Below, in pieces: positions 46,927 to 56,602 of a DNA stretch of 64,000 bases. This DNA is from Bryobacter sp. (GTDB lineage: Bacteria > Acidobacteriota > Terriglobia > Bryobacterales > Bryobacteraceae). A program made the translations under genes and the position numbers. The notes under the pieces were generated by a model. That model saw nothing but the letters and a program-made list of their open reading frames with translations, was not told the DNA's origin and searched no databases. The first letter of the stretch is position 1, and every line of letters begins with the position of its first letter. Location of the stretch: NCBI GenBank assembly GCA_022843605.1, contig JALHNI010000006.1, positions 1-64,000 on the forward strand, in the 5' to 3' direction.

Positions 46927-48579
46927 TCAGTCCTTTCGTCCTACCTGGGGGATACCCTCATTGCGAGCCTCGACGCGAACGTCCAGCGGAACCTTGCGCA
47001 CGAACAGAAAGGCCTGATTTTCCTTCACTTTACGATCCTCACCGACCAGTTCCCAGTCGGGATGAAGCTTCAGCAAAGCCACCAGCGGCCACTCCCTGGG
47101 AGCCAGCACCACGTCGAAGCGATGCTGTTTCAGCACCTGCTCCCATTCCAGGTCCGCACCGAACAAACGGATGTATTCGCGCCCCAGTTTGGCCCCGTAA
47201 AAATCGCTACGTCCATCAATAAATACGCGCTGCTGCGGGTAGGACTGGTAGATCAGATAGTCGCCCCACTGGTCGGTCGTAAAGACCCGCCGCTCGGCAA
47301 GCAGCTGCTTGTGCTGGTGCATCAACGCGAGCGGAAACTTCTCTTTAGGAAAGTCGGTGGGCCACTTCATGCGGTCCGTATTGATCCAAGGCAGTACAGC
47401 CAGAAAGACGACCGCCCACACACTCACCCGGCTGAACTTCGGAGCCAGGTCGCTCCCAATTTTCGACAGGATCGCCGGAACGGATTTGCGCGGCTGGTTC
47501 GCCACCCACACCGCCACCCAGTCACTCAGCACGCTGGCGACAAATGGCGCCGCCACCAATACATAGATCGTCGCGTGCCGCACCGAAGTCAGCGATTGAT
47601 GCGCCCAATAAACAACCCAGAGCATCGCGGCAAAATCCCGGCCGCGTCCGGACAACGGACGCAACAGCGCCACACCCACGGATAGAAGCCCCAGAAACAG
47701 GAACAGCTCGAATTGCCTCATGCTTTCGCCGCGAAAACTGGGCGATTGGAACTCCTGCACCACTTCGTGGATAAACTCCGATTGCAGGTAGTTGGCAATG
47801 TGCAGATGCAGGCGGTAGCCAAACGGATTGACGAACGTCGCCGCCACGCAACCGGCGGCCAGCAGCGTGTAACGCTTCAGCGCCCCGAGCGAGGCGGGCC
47901 GGCGGCGAGCCATCCAGTCCGGCAGACATTCGAGTGCACTGGCCACCACCAGAAGGCCAAGGCAGGCGATCAACGCCATGTAGCCCCCGTGCAGATTGGT
48001 CCAGATCGCCGAGAGCGGAACCAGTAACCACACCGCTTTCCAATTCGATTTCCGGTCGCGATCCAAAATCCACAGGCAGATTGGCAGCAGGAAGAGGGTG
48101 AACACATGCGGCCGCGCCAGGTAATGGATCGAGGAGACGCCCACCGCCATCAACGCCAACGGGAGGGCCACAAAGAAGTTCGCCCCGCGCCAGATCATGT
48201 GCGCCAGCAGGATGGCCACCGAAGCGATGATCAACACCCCGGCCAAGAGCGTGATCGCCTTGAGGCCCCATTGCCGGTGCAGCAAAGCGAAAATGACGTC
48301 CGACAACCACTCCCACGCGTACCAGGTTTCACCCGGCTTCGAGTAAGAGAACAAGTCATGGTCCGGCACGTAGCCATGGTCGAGAACAAACTCGCCGGTG
48401 CGAATGTGCCATCCTGTATCGCCGTCGGCCAACAGGGCCGTCCAGCCCATGGGGCCGCTAGCGAAAATCCATAGAACCAGGGCAATGAAGAAAACATCCG
48501 TGAGCGTCGGCATCAGCCAGCGTTCAACACGGGATGGCGTGCGAGCGGCAAGCGCCGCGGCGGGAAAGGCTTGCGTCAT
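46927..48579 (-). CDS. Polytopic membrane protein, GT-C glycosyltransferase-like
   Basis: 550 residues with about ten hydrophobic segments. The first extracytoplasmic loop has LLADGDTGWHIRTGEFVLDH and DLFSYSKPGETWYAWEWLSD, acidic residues placed as in GT-C enzymes, then a TNLHGGYM loop and a soluble C-terminal part (VFIDGRSDFYGAKLGREYIR). A role in pilin or surface-protein glycosylation is plausible because it lies inside the Tad operon, but no donor is known. Its start overlaps the regulator stop as ATGA. Confidence 0.78.
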   Translation of the reverse strand: MTQAFPAAALAARTPSRVERWLMPTLTDVFFIALVLWIFASGPMGWTALLADGDTGWHIRTGEFVLDHGYVPDHDLFSYSKPGETWYAWEWLSDVIFALLHRQWGLKAITLLAGVLIIASVAILLAHMIWRGANFFVALPLALMAVGVSSIHYLARPHVFTLFLLPICLWILDRDRKSNWKAVWLLVPLSAIWTNLHGGYMALIACLGLLVVASALECLPDWMARRRPASLGALKRYTLLAAGCVAATFVNPFGYRLHLHIANYLQSEFIHEVVQEFQSPSFRGESMRQFELFLFLGLLSVGVALLRPLSGRGRDFAAMLWVVYWAHQSLTSVRHATIYVLVAAPFVASVLSDWVAVWVANQPRKSVPAILSKIGSDLAPKFSRVSVWAVVFLAVLPWINTDRMKWPTDFPKEKFPLALMHQHKQLLAERRVFTTDQWGDYLIYQSYPQQRVFIDGRSDFYGAKLGREYIRLFGADLEWEQVLKQHRFDVVLAPREWPLVALLKLHPDWELVGEDRKVKENQAFLFVRKVPLDVRVEARNEGIPQVGRKD

Positions 48580-49319
48580 ACTCCCACCAACTGGACCTCG
48601 GCCTGGCTCAGAGCCGTCTCACCAGTGGGCGGCACACCCGTCACCAGTTCCGCCGAACTCAGCCCCAGCAAACGCGGACCCTGCATCGCCAGTTCCAAAC
48701 GATCCTTTACGCCGGTCTTCTCGAAGATATGCATCAGGTGGACCTTGACGGTGCCGGCCGTGATCCCGAGCGCGGACGCCACGTCCTTGTTCTTTGCCCC
48801 GCACATGATCTGCTCGATGATTTCGCGCTCCCGCGGCGTCAGCCGCGCGGCGGAGCGGCGGTGCAAGAAGCCCGCCACCTGATTCGAGATCGCATTCTCC
48901 ATCCACACCGAGCCCAGTGCCGCGGCACGAACGCAATCCAGCAAACTCTGCACCGGCAGGTTCCGCCGCAAGATGCCCCTCGCCCCTAACTGCAGCGCCC
49001 GGAAGGATTCAATCTCAGAAAGCTCCTGTACCCAAAGCACCGGCGCGGCCATCGGAATGCGTACCTTCAATTCACCAAGCATCCGGAACGCCCCGCGCAG
49101 GCCACCCGTCTGATCCACCAGCACCACCCGCGGCGCAGCAGCCTCAATGGCCTCGAAGGCCTGCAGCGGTTCGCTTGAGGCTCCGACCAGGGTCAGGTCT
49201 CCCGTGCCGGCAAAGATCCGTGCAAGACCCTCCAGAACCACCGGTTGCGATTCGCAGGCGAAAACTCCGATCGCTTCGCGGAGCGGCGGTTGCGGTTGAA
49301 TGGGTTCAAGATGGAGCAC
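48576..49319 (-). CDS. LuxR-type response regulator with degenerate receiver domain
   Basis: 247 residues. The N-terminal receiver fold keeps the phosphoacceptor position (Asp69 in RVVLVDQTG) but the acidic pair near the N-terminus is replaced (FACESQPVVLEGL). The C-terminal LuxR helix-turn-helix (about 175-235, LTPREREIIEQIMCGAKNKD, VASALGITAGTVKVHLMHIF) is intact. No sensor kinase is next to it. It heads the Tad operon and probably controls it, perhaps without phosphorylation. Confidence 0.88.
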   Translation of the reverse strand: MLHLEPIQPQPPLREAIGVFACESQPVVLEGLARIFAGTGDLTLVGASSEPLQAFEAIEAAAPRVVLVDQTGGLRGAFRMLGELKVRIPMAAPVLWVQELSEIESFRALQLGARGILRRNLPVQSLLDCVRAAALGSVWMENAISNQVAGFLHRRSAARLTPREREIIEQIMCGAKNKDVASALGITAGTVKVHLMHIFEKTGVKDRLELAMQGPRLLGLSSAELVTGVPPTGETALSQAEVQLVGV

Positions 49320-49606
49320 GCGAGTCTGAGTTGCTTTCCATCAGAGCTATCGGTCGTGTCGCTCCGCCGGAATAGACTGGGAAATTAGGCGCTTCCCGCG
49401 CCGGAAAGGCCTTAGCCCGGCCCACGGGCAAGTGGCGAGAAGGTACTCCCCCGTTTGTGGGCAACCTGAGGGGATACGCTCCCCCCAGATGGGAAAAATA
49501 TACAGTTCCGCCCTCCATTGGCCGAAACTTCCCTCAAGATGAAGTGCTCCAATAGGTTGTTCCGTTAGTCTCCTGCTTCCTATAGTCAATACGCCGCACC
49601 CAACGA

Positions 49607-51769
49607 ATGAGCCCCAAAATCAATGAGTTAAGCGACGAAGGCCTCAAACGCCGACGTCTTTTGGCCGCCGGCTCATGCTACTTCGGTGGCAAGTTAATCG
49701 GCTGGGGCGGAATCTCCCCGTCACCGGCAAGCGCCTCCTCGCCACCGAGCGGCGCGAGGCCGGAAGCCGTCAGCATCACCCATGACGCCGCCTTTCAATC
49801 CTGGACGCTGCGCAATGATGTCTTCCAGGCCGTACTCCGCCTCAATCGTGGCACCGGTGCCTTTCAGCTCGACGAGATTCGAAATCTGACCGTGAACGAG
49901 GTCTGGCGGCTCCCAGCGAACTCCCGATCCTTCCCCATCGCGGTAGAACTGGGGGACGGGCGCAAGCTGTCAGCGGCAAATTCCTTCCTGGTCACCGGCC
50001 AAGCCATCTCGGAACTCCCACGCGGCGGCCGGGCGCTCACCGTGGAGCTTGCCGCAGATGACGGCACGCTCGCTTTGGCAGTGCAGTTTGACATCTATCC
50101 CGCTCAACCCGTCCTGCGCCACCAGGCAACGATCACGAATCGGCTGGCCGAAACGGTACAGGTGCGTCGCGCAAACTTCCTGGCCTGGGAGTTCGCCGCC
50201 GAAGGCGCGCAGCACGACGCGTTTGCCGTGCACCAATGGGTGCTGGTGCCGCGGGAGGCGAACTTCGATCCCCAGGAAGTACCCCTCGCCCCGGACGGCC
50301 CCGGCATGGTGCTTTCCACCGGTTCGGGCGGAGCATTCTGCGCCTGGCTCGCGGTATGCGACCGTCAGCAACGAGGACTTTTTGCCGGCCTCGAATTCAA
50401 TGGCCGCGCCGACTTCTCCGTGCAGCAAGCGAAGGACCGGGTCACCTTCGCGGCCGAGGTGCAAACCCTGAACCACCCCCTGAAGCCGGGCGCATCCATG
50501 GAGTTGCCCGCCGCCTTTGTCGGCGTTTTTCATGGCGATTGGGACGAAGCCGGATACCGCACGCAGCGCTATGTGGAGGCCGCCGTCGCACCCGCCTTGC
50601 CGGACAACCAGTTCCCGTATGTCGCGTGGGATTCATGGGGTTACCTTCAGGACATCGACGAGGTGACTCTGCGCGAGAATGCGCGGATCGCCGCCGAACT
50701 CGGCATGGAGCTCTTCATCGTCGACCTCGGCTGGGCCAAACGCATGGGCGATTGGGAAGCCGACCCCCAAAAGTTCCCGTCCGGCTTGCGCGCACTCTCG
50801 GACTACGTGCACGAGTTAGGCATGAAATTCGGCCTGCATTTCGCCTTCAGCGAAGCAGACCCGGAGTCGGCCGTCCTCACGAACCGGCCCGACTGGACTT
50901 CGTCGGAAACTTATAACTTCCATGGCGGCGAGAGTATCTGCCTTGGCCACCAGCCCGTGCGCGATTGGATCATCGAGCAGGGCGTCGATTTAGTGCGCAG
51001 GTACCGCGTCGATTGGTTGTTGCAGGACGGCCAAACCCTGGTGAAGGAGTGCCGCAAGACAACCCACACCCATCACCCGGACGACAGTAACTGGGCAAAC
51101 TCCGAAGAGGGACTCGACGTCATTGTCAGCGAGATTCGGCGGCGAACCGGCGTCCTCTGGGAAAACTGCGCCAATGGCGGCAGCATGATGACCTTCAAGA
51201 TGGCACGGAATTATGTCACGTCGATCACCAACGACGCTTCAGGGTCACTCGGATCACGGCAAGGCGCCTACGGAGCCACCTTTCCCTTCCCTCCCCGCTT
51301 TGCCGACCGCTATATGCCGGACGATGTTCTCGACCTCTACACCACCCGCAGCTTCATGTTCGGCGGTCCCTGGATCTTCATGAACCGCCTTCCGGAACTC
51401 ACCCCGGAGCACCGGGCGCTGGCCGCTCGTGAGATCGCCGTCTATAAGGCGATCCGTGCCGGCGTCCGCGATGGCCGCGTCGCGCACTTAACAGGACGCC
51501 CGGCCCTGGGCTCAGTAGACGCCATCCAAAGCTATGACGCCGGCAGCGATACAGCCCTGGCCATTGTCACCCGCGATGGATCTGGCGCCGATCGACACAC
51601 GTTGCGCTGGCGAGACTTGGTGGCGGCCCAGCGCTATCGGGTACGCTTTGAAACTGCACCCTCGCGGTACGTGATGACCGGCGAGCAGTTAATGACGTTG
51701 GGCGTGGACATCCACCTGCCGGAAGAACGGTCTTCCGAAATCGTCTACCTTGAACCAGCCACCGAATAG
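49607..51769 (+). CDS. GH36-like alpha-galactosidase
   Basis: 720 residues. A KRRRLLAAGSCYF start looks like a degenerate twin-arginine signal. An N-terminal beta-sandwich (about 50-330) is followed by a TIM barrel: VAWDSWGYLQDIDEVTLREN, FIVDLGWAKRMGDWEADPQK, nucleophile Asp near 474 in WLLQDGQT, ENCANGGSMMTF, and acid/base Asp near 543 in SITNDASGS. GH36 enzymes remove alpha-galactose from oligosaccharides. Substrate specificity is uncertain because GH36 also includes N-acetylgalactosaminidases. Confidence 0.85.
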   Translation: MSPKINELSDEGLKRRRLLAAGSCYFGGKLIGWGGISPSPASASSPPSGARPEAVSITHDAAFQSWTLRNDVFQAVLRLNRGTGAFQLDEIRNLTVNEVWRLPANSRSFPIAVELGDGRKLSAANSFLVTGQAISELPRGGRALTVELAADDGTLALAVQFDIYPAQPVLRHQATITNRLAETVQVRRANFLAWEFAAEGAQHDAFAVHQWVLVPREANFDPQEVPLAPDGPGMVLSTGSGGAFCAWLAVCDRQQRGLFAGLEFNGRADFSVQQAKDRVTFAAEVQTLNHPLKPGASMELPAAFVGVFHGDWDEAGYRTQRYVEAAVAPALPDNQFPYVAWDSWGYLQDIDEVTLRENARIAAELGMELFIVDLGWAKRMGDWEADPQKFPSGLRALSDYVHELGMKFGLHFAFSEADPESAVLTNRPDWTSSETYNFHGGESICLGHQPVRDWIIEQGVDLVRRYRVDWLLQDGQTLVKECRKTTHTHHPDDSNWANSEEGLDVIVSEIRRRTGVLWENCANGGSMMTFKMARNYVTSITNDASGSLGSRQGAYGATFPFPPRFADRYMPDDVLDLYTTRSFMFGGPWIFMNRLPELTPEHRALAAREIAVYKAIRAGVRDGRVAHLTGRPALGSVDAIQSYDAGSDTALAIVTRDGSGADRHTLRWRDLVAAQRYRVRFETAPSRYVMTGEQLMTLGVDIHLPEERSSEIVYLEPATE

Positions 51770-51777
51770 ATCAAACT

Positions 51778-52200
51778 TTGGCGGGGACCGTCGATAAGCC
51801 CCGCATGACTGTTGAAGCTGAAGAACTTGTCGCCGAACCGCTTGTCGCTGACCACGGCGTAAACGCCTACCCCACCGGAGGCGAGGTCTCGGCGCTTACC
51901 CTCATTGAGGATGTGCGCGCGATCCGGCTCCGTCTGGACGCCATTGAAGTGTCCTTACGCGGTCTGGGTCTCCAGATGGAGCAACTGCCGGCCGGTGGCA
52001 CGGCGCTCTCTAACGAGGGCGGCAAGACCGGCGCAGCGCCGGTGGAGTCGTTGGATGAATTGCGCAAGGCTTTGCTCGGTGACTTGCAGACGGACATGCG
52101 CAAACAGGCCGGCCGCATGAAATTACTCCTCGGCGTCATGTTACTCACCACGCTCATGGGCTTGGGCGGTCTCGGCTGGATGGTGCATCAATTGGAATAA
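51778..52200 (+). CDS. Hypothetical protein with C-terminal membrane anchor
   Basis: Up to 140 residues from a TTG at 51778, or 131 from the ATG at 51805; neither has a good ribosome binding site. A helical stretch (ALTLIEDVRAIRLRLDAIEV) precedes a linker and a C-terminal membrane segment (KLLLGVMLLTTLMGLGGLGW). It follows the alpha-galactosidase by 8 bases. No family recognised. Confidence 0.62.
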   Translation: MAGTVDKPRMTVEAEELVAEPLVADHGVNAYPTGGEVSALTLIEDVRAIRLRLDAIEVSLRGLGLQMEQLPAGGTALSNEGGKTGAAPVESLDELRKALLGDLQTDMRKQAGRMKLLLGVMLLTTLMGLGGLGWMVHQLE

Positions 52201-52669
52201 GTGGGGAATGGCGTGCGGCTGGAGGTACAGCACTTCCTCTGGAGTCTCCGGAGGGGCACGAATGACCACGGTTTTCACCGCACGCCAAGATTGAAGTAAA
52301 TTGAGCTTTTTAGGGAATAAAGTAAATCGACTCCGGCGGAGCCGCGCCTAGCAGATTGCGCGATCCGGAGTAACACGAGTAAGGTCGCAACACATGCAGC
52401 CTCGCCGGAAACTAAACAGGAAATTGTGCATGGGGACCTCCTCTCATCGAATGGGGACTCTTTTCAATCTATCACAGGGTCATTGAACGGTCAATGTGGG
52501 CAAGCCTCCTCCGTCTCCACTGGTAACCTCCCCGTCATGAAGAGGATTCAGGAATGTGCGAACCTGAAAGTACTCTTCCGGAGAACGAACCAACGGTGTC
52601 ACCGTCCCGTTCCGCCGGCCACGTAGGCAGTCAAGACAGCGAGTCCGGCAACTGCCGTAAAGAGGAATC
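52201..52669. other. Intergenic region upstream of pyk
   Basis: No supportable gene in 469 bases. It contains a small inverted repeat, CATTGA (52481-52486) and TCAATG (52491-52496), with a 4-base spacer, and two ATGGGGAC repeats nearby. A regulated leader for pyk is possible, but nothing matches a known riboswitch. Confidence 0.4.
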
Positions 52670-54223
52670 ATGTTGATTGCAAGCAACAAGACCACCGAAG
52701 TCGCCGCGCCAGAGAAGGCGGGCACCCTTCCGGTGCCTGAAACTCTGGGCCTGCTTAGCGCCCAACAGGGCCAGGGCGAGCGAAAGTTAGAAGCGAGAAT
52801 CATGCCCAATACGAAAACCGTCGTCACGCTGGGTCCGGCTTCGGACTCCCCGGAAACCGTCCGCAACTTGCTTCGCGTCGGAGTCGACGTTTTCCGGATG
52901 AATATGTCGCACGGCACCCAGGAGGACCATGCGCGCCGGATCCGCACCGTCCGCGCCGTAGCCGCCGAAATGGGCATTGATGCCGGGATACTCCTGGACC
53001 TTCAGGGACCTAAGATCCGGCTCGGCACCTTCGAAAATGGACGCGTCGATCTCGAAACCGGCCAGCGCTTCACCATCACTACCGAGACCCGCATCGGCAA
53101 TCAGGAAGGTGCGTCCACCAGCTATGCCGACTTCGCCACCGACGTCCGGGAAGGTGACCGCGTCCTCCTAAACGACGGCTCAGTCGAGTTGCGCGTGCTC
53201 TCCACCAACGGCATCGCCGCCGAATGTGAAGTCATCGCCGGCGGCCCGGCGGGCGACCGCAAGGGGATCAACCTGCCCGGCGTGCAGGTTTCCACGCCGT
53301 CCCTCACGAAAAAGGACATGGCCGATCTCCAGTTCGGCATCGACATCGGGATCGACTTTGTCGCCATTTCCTTCGTCCGCAAACCAAACGACGTGGTACG
53401 TCTGCGGCACTTTCTGGAAGAGCGCGAAGCCACTCCACTCGTCATCTCAAAGATCGAGAAGCCCGAAGCCTTTGAGAACCTGGACGCGATTCTCGCTGAA
53501 AGCGACGGCGTCATGGTGGCGCGCGGCGATCTCGGTGTTGAGACCGCGCTCGAGAAAGTCCCGTACATTCAGAAGTCCATCATTGAGCGCGCCCGCCGTC
53601 AGGGCAAGTTCGTCATCACGGCGACCCAGATGCTGGAATCGATGATCGAGAACGCCGTGCCTACGCGCGCCGAAGTCAGCGACGTCGCCAACGCCATCTA
53701 CGACGGCACCGACGCCATTATGCTCTCCGCCGAAACCTCCACCGGCCGTTATCCCGTGGAAGCAGCGCGCATGATGAGCCGGATCGCGGTCGAGGCCGAG
53801 GCGAGCCTGCGGGCTGAGGGCTTCAAGGAAATCTCGTACGCCCACGCGCCCACCGTTCCTGAAATCATCGCCGATTCGGCCTATCACGCCGCCCGCAAGA
53901 TCAGTGCGGCGGCGATTGTCGTCTTCACAGCTGGTGGCGCCAGCGCGCGCATGGTGGCCAAATACCGTCCCCCCGTGCCGATCTTCGCCTTCACCGCCAA
54001 CGAGCGCGTGGCGCGCCATCTCAGCGTCGTCTACGGCGTTACCCCGATCATTGCCGAGATGGTGGGCTCCACCGACAAGATGCTCGCCCTGATGGATCGA
54101 ATCCTCGAAGAAAAGGGCTTTGCCAAACGCCGGGATCAGATCGTCTTCATTTCCGGGCAGCCCATTGGCCGCCCGGGCACCACGAATATGCTCAAGCTAC
54201 ATCGCATCGGCGAAGTGGTCTAG
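52670..54223 (+). CDS. pyk: Pyruvate kinase
   Basis: 517 residues from 52670 (AGAGGA 3 bases before the ATG); the family core starts at MPNTKTVVTLGPASDSPE, so the ATG at 52802 (473 residues) is a good alternative. It converts phosphoenolpyruvate and ADP to pyruvate and ATP. Visible motifs are RMNMSHG, DLQGPKIRLG, LVISKIEKPEAFENLDAI with the catalytic Lys, and MVARGDLGVE with the metal ligands. The C-terminal allosteric domain is complete. It converges with the next gene, overlapping by 4 bases. Confidence 0.96.
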   Translation: MLIASNKTTEVAAPEKAGTLPVPETLGLLSAQQGQGERKLEARIMPNTKTVVTLGPASDSPETVRNLLRVGVDVFRMNMSHGTQEDHARRIRTVRAVAAEMGIDAGILLDLQGPKIRLGTFENGRVDLETGQRFTITTETRIGNQEGASTSYADFATDVREGDRVLLNDGSVELRVLSTNGIAAECEVIAGGPAGDRKGINLPGVQVSTPSLTKKDMADLQFGIDIGIDFVAISFVRKPNDVVRLRHFLEEREATPLVISKIEKPEAFENLDAILAESDGVMVARGDLGVETALEKVPYIQKSIIERARRQGKFVITATQMLESMIENAVPTRAEVSDVANAIYDGTDAIMLSAETSTGRYPVEAARMMSRIAVEAEASLRAEGFKEISYAHAPTVPEIIADSAYHAARKISAAAIVVFTAGGASARMVAKYRPPVPIFAFTANERVARHLSVVYGVTPIIAEMVGSTDKMLALMDRILEEKGFAKRRDQIVFISGQPIGRPGTTNMLKLHRIGEVV

Positions 54224-56580
54224 GCAAAGGCTCGGCGCGTTCGGTAGTGGATCAGCGCCGCGATCAGGTAAAAAACACCGCCCACCATCAGCGTGTTCCC
54301 CAACCCGATGTAGATGGCCAGGAAGATCGCGCTCGCTGAACCCAGCACGCTGGAAGCGGCATTTAGGCTCCACGCCCACCGCACCGCCGTCGGGAACCGC
54401 AGTTCCAAGGTATTGAGCGCCGTCGGAAACGGCAGCCCCATCACGAATCCCACCGGCACAATCAATGCGATGGTAATCAGCACCTTCAAAGCCCAAGGCC
54501 AGCCGACTAGCGCGGCCGTCAACGCTGGGGCTGTAAAGCGCAGGACCGCCACCAACACGAAGACCAAACCCAGCGCCTGACGCAGGCGCACCGGATTGGT
54601 GAACGTCAGCCGCCGTGAGAACGAACTGCCCAGGCCGCTCGACACCAACATGGAGAAGATGATCACCGTCAGCGCGTAAGTCGGATGACCCAGGAACAGG
54701 ACGAACTTCTGAATCAGCGCCACCTGAATAAGAATGTAACCGGCCCCAATGCAGAGGAAGTACAGCAGAAACTGGCGCGCGGCCGAGTCCTTCGGCAGCT
54801 TCGTGCCCAGCACCAGCGGCGGCAGCGCCAACACCACGATCGTCGCCAGGACGCTGATGATCATCAGGCCGAACAGTAGCGGCACCGCGCGGTTGATCTT
54901 GTAGTCGGCGCTGTCCTGACCCGCTTGGGTCAGAAAGGCCCACAGGTCGCGCGGCTGCACCGTATAGAAGAAGAACGGCCGGTCATCGCCTACCGGTGAG
55001 AGGTCATATCGATAGTTGGCCAGGAAGGCGTCTTTGTCCTTGGCCACCAGATAGCGGCCGAACTCGTTGCGTCCGCCATCGCCCGGCAGATAAGTGCCTT
55101 GCATGCCGGAGACCCGTACCACTTCTCTCGCGCGATCTACGTCGGCAGCAGAGAAGGGCTGGCGCGAAATCAGCACGGTATCCTTGGAGCCCCAGCCCTC
55201 GGTGGAGCCCTCGCGCACGATAATCACGTGCCGTGAAATGTCGGTGGCACCCAGACGCCCCAAGGCATCGTTGGCCAGCGTCAGCAACCGCAGGCTCTCC
55301 CGCGGCGGATCGAAACCCCAGCGCGTAAAGGCCATGAAGCCATCGTCGGTCAGGTGGCTCAGATAGTCGTAGAAAGCGTCGGTCGTGTAGAGGTTGTTCT
55401 CCGAGAGCGCAAAGGCGCCCGCCGCCGTCGACGCCCAGGTATCCACCAGCGTCGCCTGCAACACCTGATACTTCTCCGTGCTGCGGCGCACGAAGCTCCG
55501 GCCGTCTTCCACTTGGATGTGCACGTCAGGCCGCTTGTACAAATTGCGGCTCAGATGCGGAAACTTCTCCCGCATGATCGTATTGGCGATGATCGGATTC
55601 ACCTCGACGCCTGTCACATCGGTGGCGCCGGCCGCCAGTGCTCGCGAGACGTCCCAACCGCCGCCGGGCCCGATGATGAGCGTCTTGGCGCCCGGCCGGA
55701 TCGCGTAAGGCAAGCCCGGCCCTTGCAGCAACAAGTCCCGCCGTTCGCGCTCGTTCAGGTTCTTAAAGTCGAAGCGCGGCACACCCGTGGAGGCGTCGGC
55801 GTCAATGATGATCAGGTGACCGCCGGAGCCCTGATCTTCCACCAGACCGATACGCGACAGTCCGTTCCACTTGGTGAAGATCTCTTTGCCGATCGCCTGC
55901 CCTTTGGCGAACCTCACGTCGATGATCGGCCAGCGCAGGTTGATCACAAATAGCCCCACCAGGCCCAAAGCTAGGGCCACTGCGGTCGCGCGCCAGCGCG
56001 TTTCGCCCGCGATGTTGAACCACACCGCCGCCGACGCCGCGAACAGCACGCCCACGGTAATCACCGTGTTGGGTCCGCCAAACCCGCTCAGGAAAGGCAA
56101 CAACAAAAGACAGCCGCCGGCCGCGCCCAGAAGGTCAAAGAAATAGACCCGATCCACCCGTTCAATCGTCTCGTTGATCACCAGCGAGATGATCGTACCG
56201 GCCAGAAAGAACGGCAACGCGCTCGCGAAATAAACGGCGGCCAGAGTCAGATTACTGAATTCGCCCCGGCGCGACAGCAGAAACACAAGCGACGCCACCA
56301 CCACCAGGCTGTTCACCGAAGCCAGCAGGCCAAGTTTGCCGAACGTGCCGCCGCGCCACCCGGAAACCACGTACGAAAACACGCCTCCCGCACCGAGCCC
56401 AAATAGGGCGATGGAGATCGCGAGAAATGCGAAATGGTAATAGAAAACGACGGAAAAGACACGGGTGAGCGACAGTTCCATCACCAGCGTGGCCAGCGTC
56501 GTAAGCGCCACTCCGGTGTAAATCTGCCACCAACTTAGGGTGCCTTGTTCTTGAGACAAGGAAAGGGAGATGCGAGACAA
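54220..56580 (-). CDS. Fused membrane / spermidine synthase-like protein
   Basis: 786 residues: about six membrane segments at the N-terminus (GVALTTLATLVMELSLTRVF), a spermidine-synthase-like SAM-binding domain (near 300, TLIIGPGGGWDVSRALAAGA; VEDGRSFVRRSTEKYQ), and about six more membrane segments at the C-terminus. The arrangement is that of the fused MFS/spermidine synthase group, whose substrates are poorly known. The catalytic acidic position after VEVNPI differs from polyamine synthases, so another group transfer is possible. Confidence 0.85.
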   Translation of the reverse strand: MSRISLSLSQEQGTLSWWQIYTGVALTTLATLVMELSLTRVFSVVFYYHFAFLAISIALFGLGAGGVFSYVVSGWRGGTFGKLGLLASVNSLVVVASLVFLLSRRGEFSNLTLAAVYFASALPFFLAGTIISLVINETIERVDRVYFFDLLGAAGGCLLLLPFLSGFGGPNTVITVGVLFAASAAVWFNIAGETRWRATAVALALGLVGLFVINLRWPIIDVRFAKGQAIGKEIFTKWNGLSRIGLVEDQGSGGHLIIIDADASTGVPRFDFKNLNERERRDLLLQGPGLPYAIRPGAKTLIIGPGGGWDVSRALAAGATDVTGVEVNPIIANTIMREKFPHLSRNLYKRPDVHIQVEDGRSFVRRSTEKYQVLQATLVDTWASTAAGAFALSENNLYTTDAFYDYLSHLTDDGFMAFTRWGFDPPRESLRLLTLANDALGRLGATDISRHVIIVREGSTEGWGSKDTVLISRQPFSAADVDRAREVVRVSGMQGTYLPGDGGRNEFGRYLVAKDKDAFLANYRYDLSPVGDDRPFFFYTVQPRDLWAFLTQAGQDSADYKINRAVPLLFGLMIISVLATIVVLALPPLVLGTKLPKDSAARQFLLYFLCIGAGYILIQVALIQKFVLFLGHPTYALTVIIFSMLVSSGLGSSFSRRLTFTNPVRLRQALGLVFVLVAVLRFTAPALTAALVGWPWALKVLITIALIVPVGFVMGLPFPTALNTLELRFPTAVRWAWSLNAASSVLGSASAIFLAIYIGLGNTLMVGGVFYLIAALIHYRTRRAFA

Positions 56581-56602
56581 TGCTCTATGTTAGCGCTTTA
56601 AG

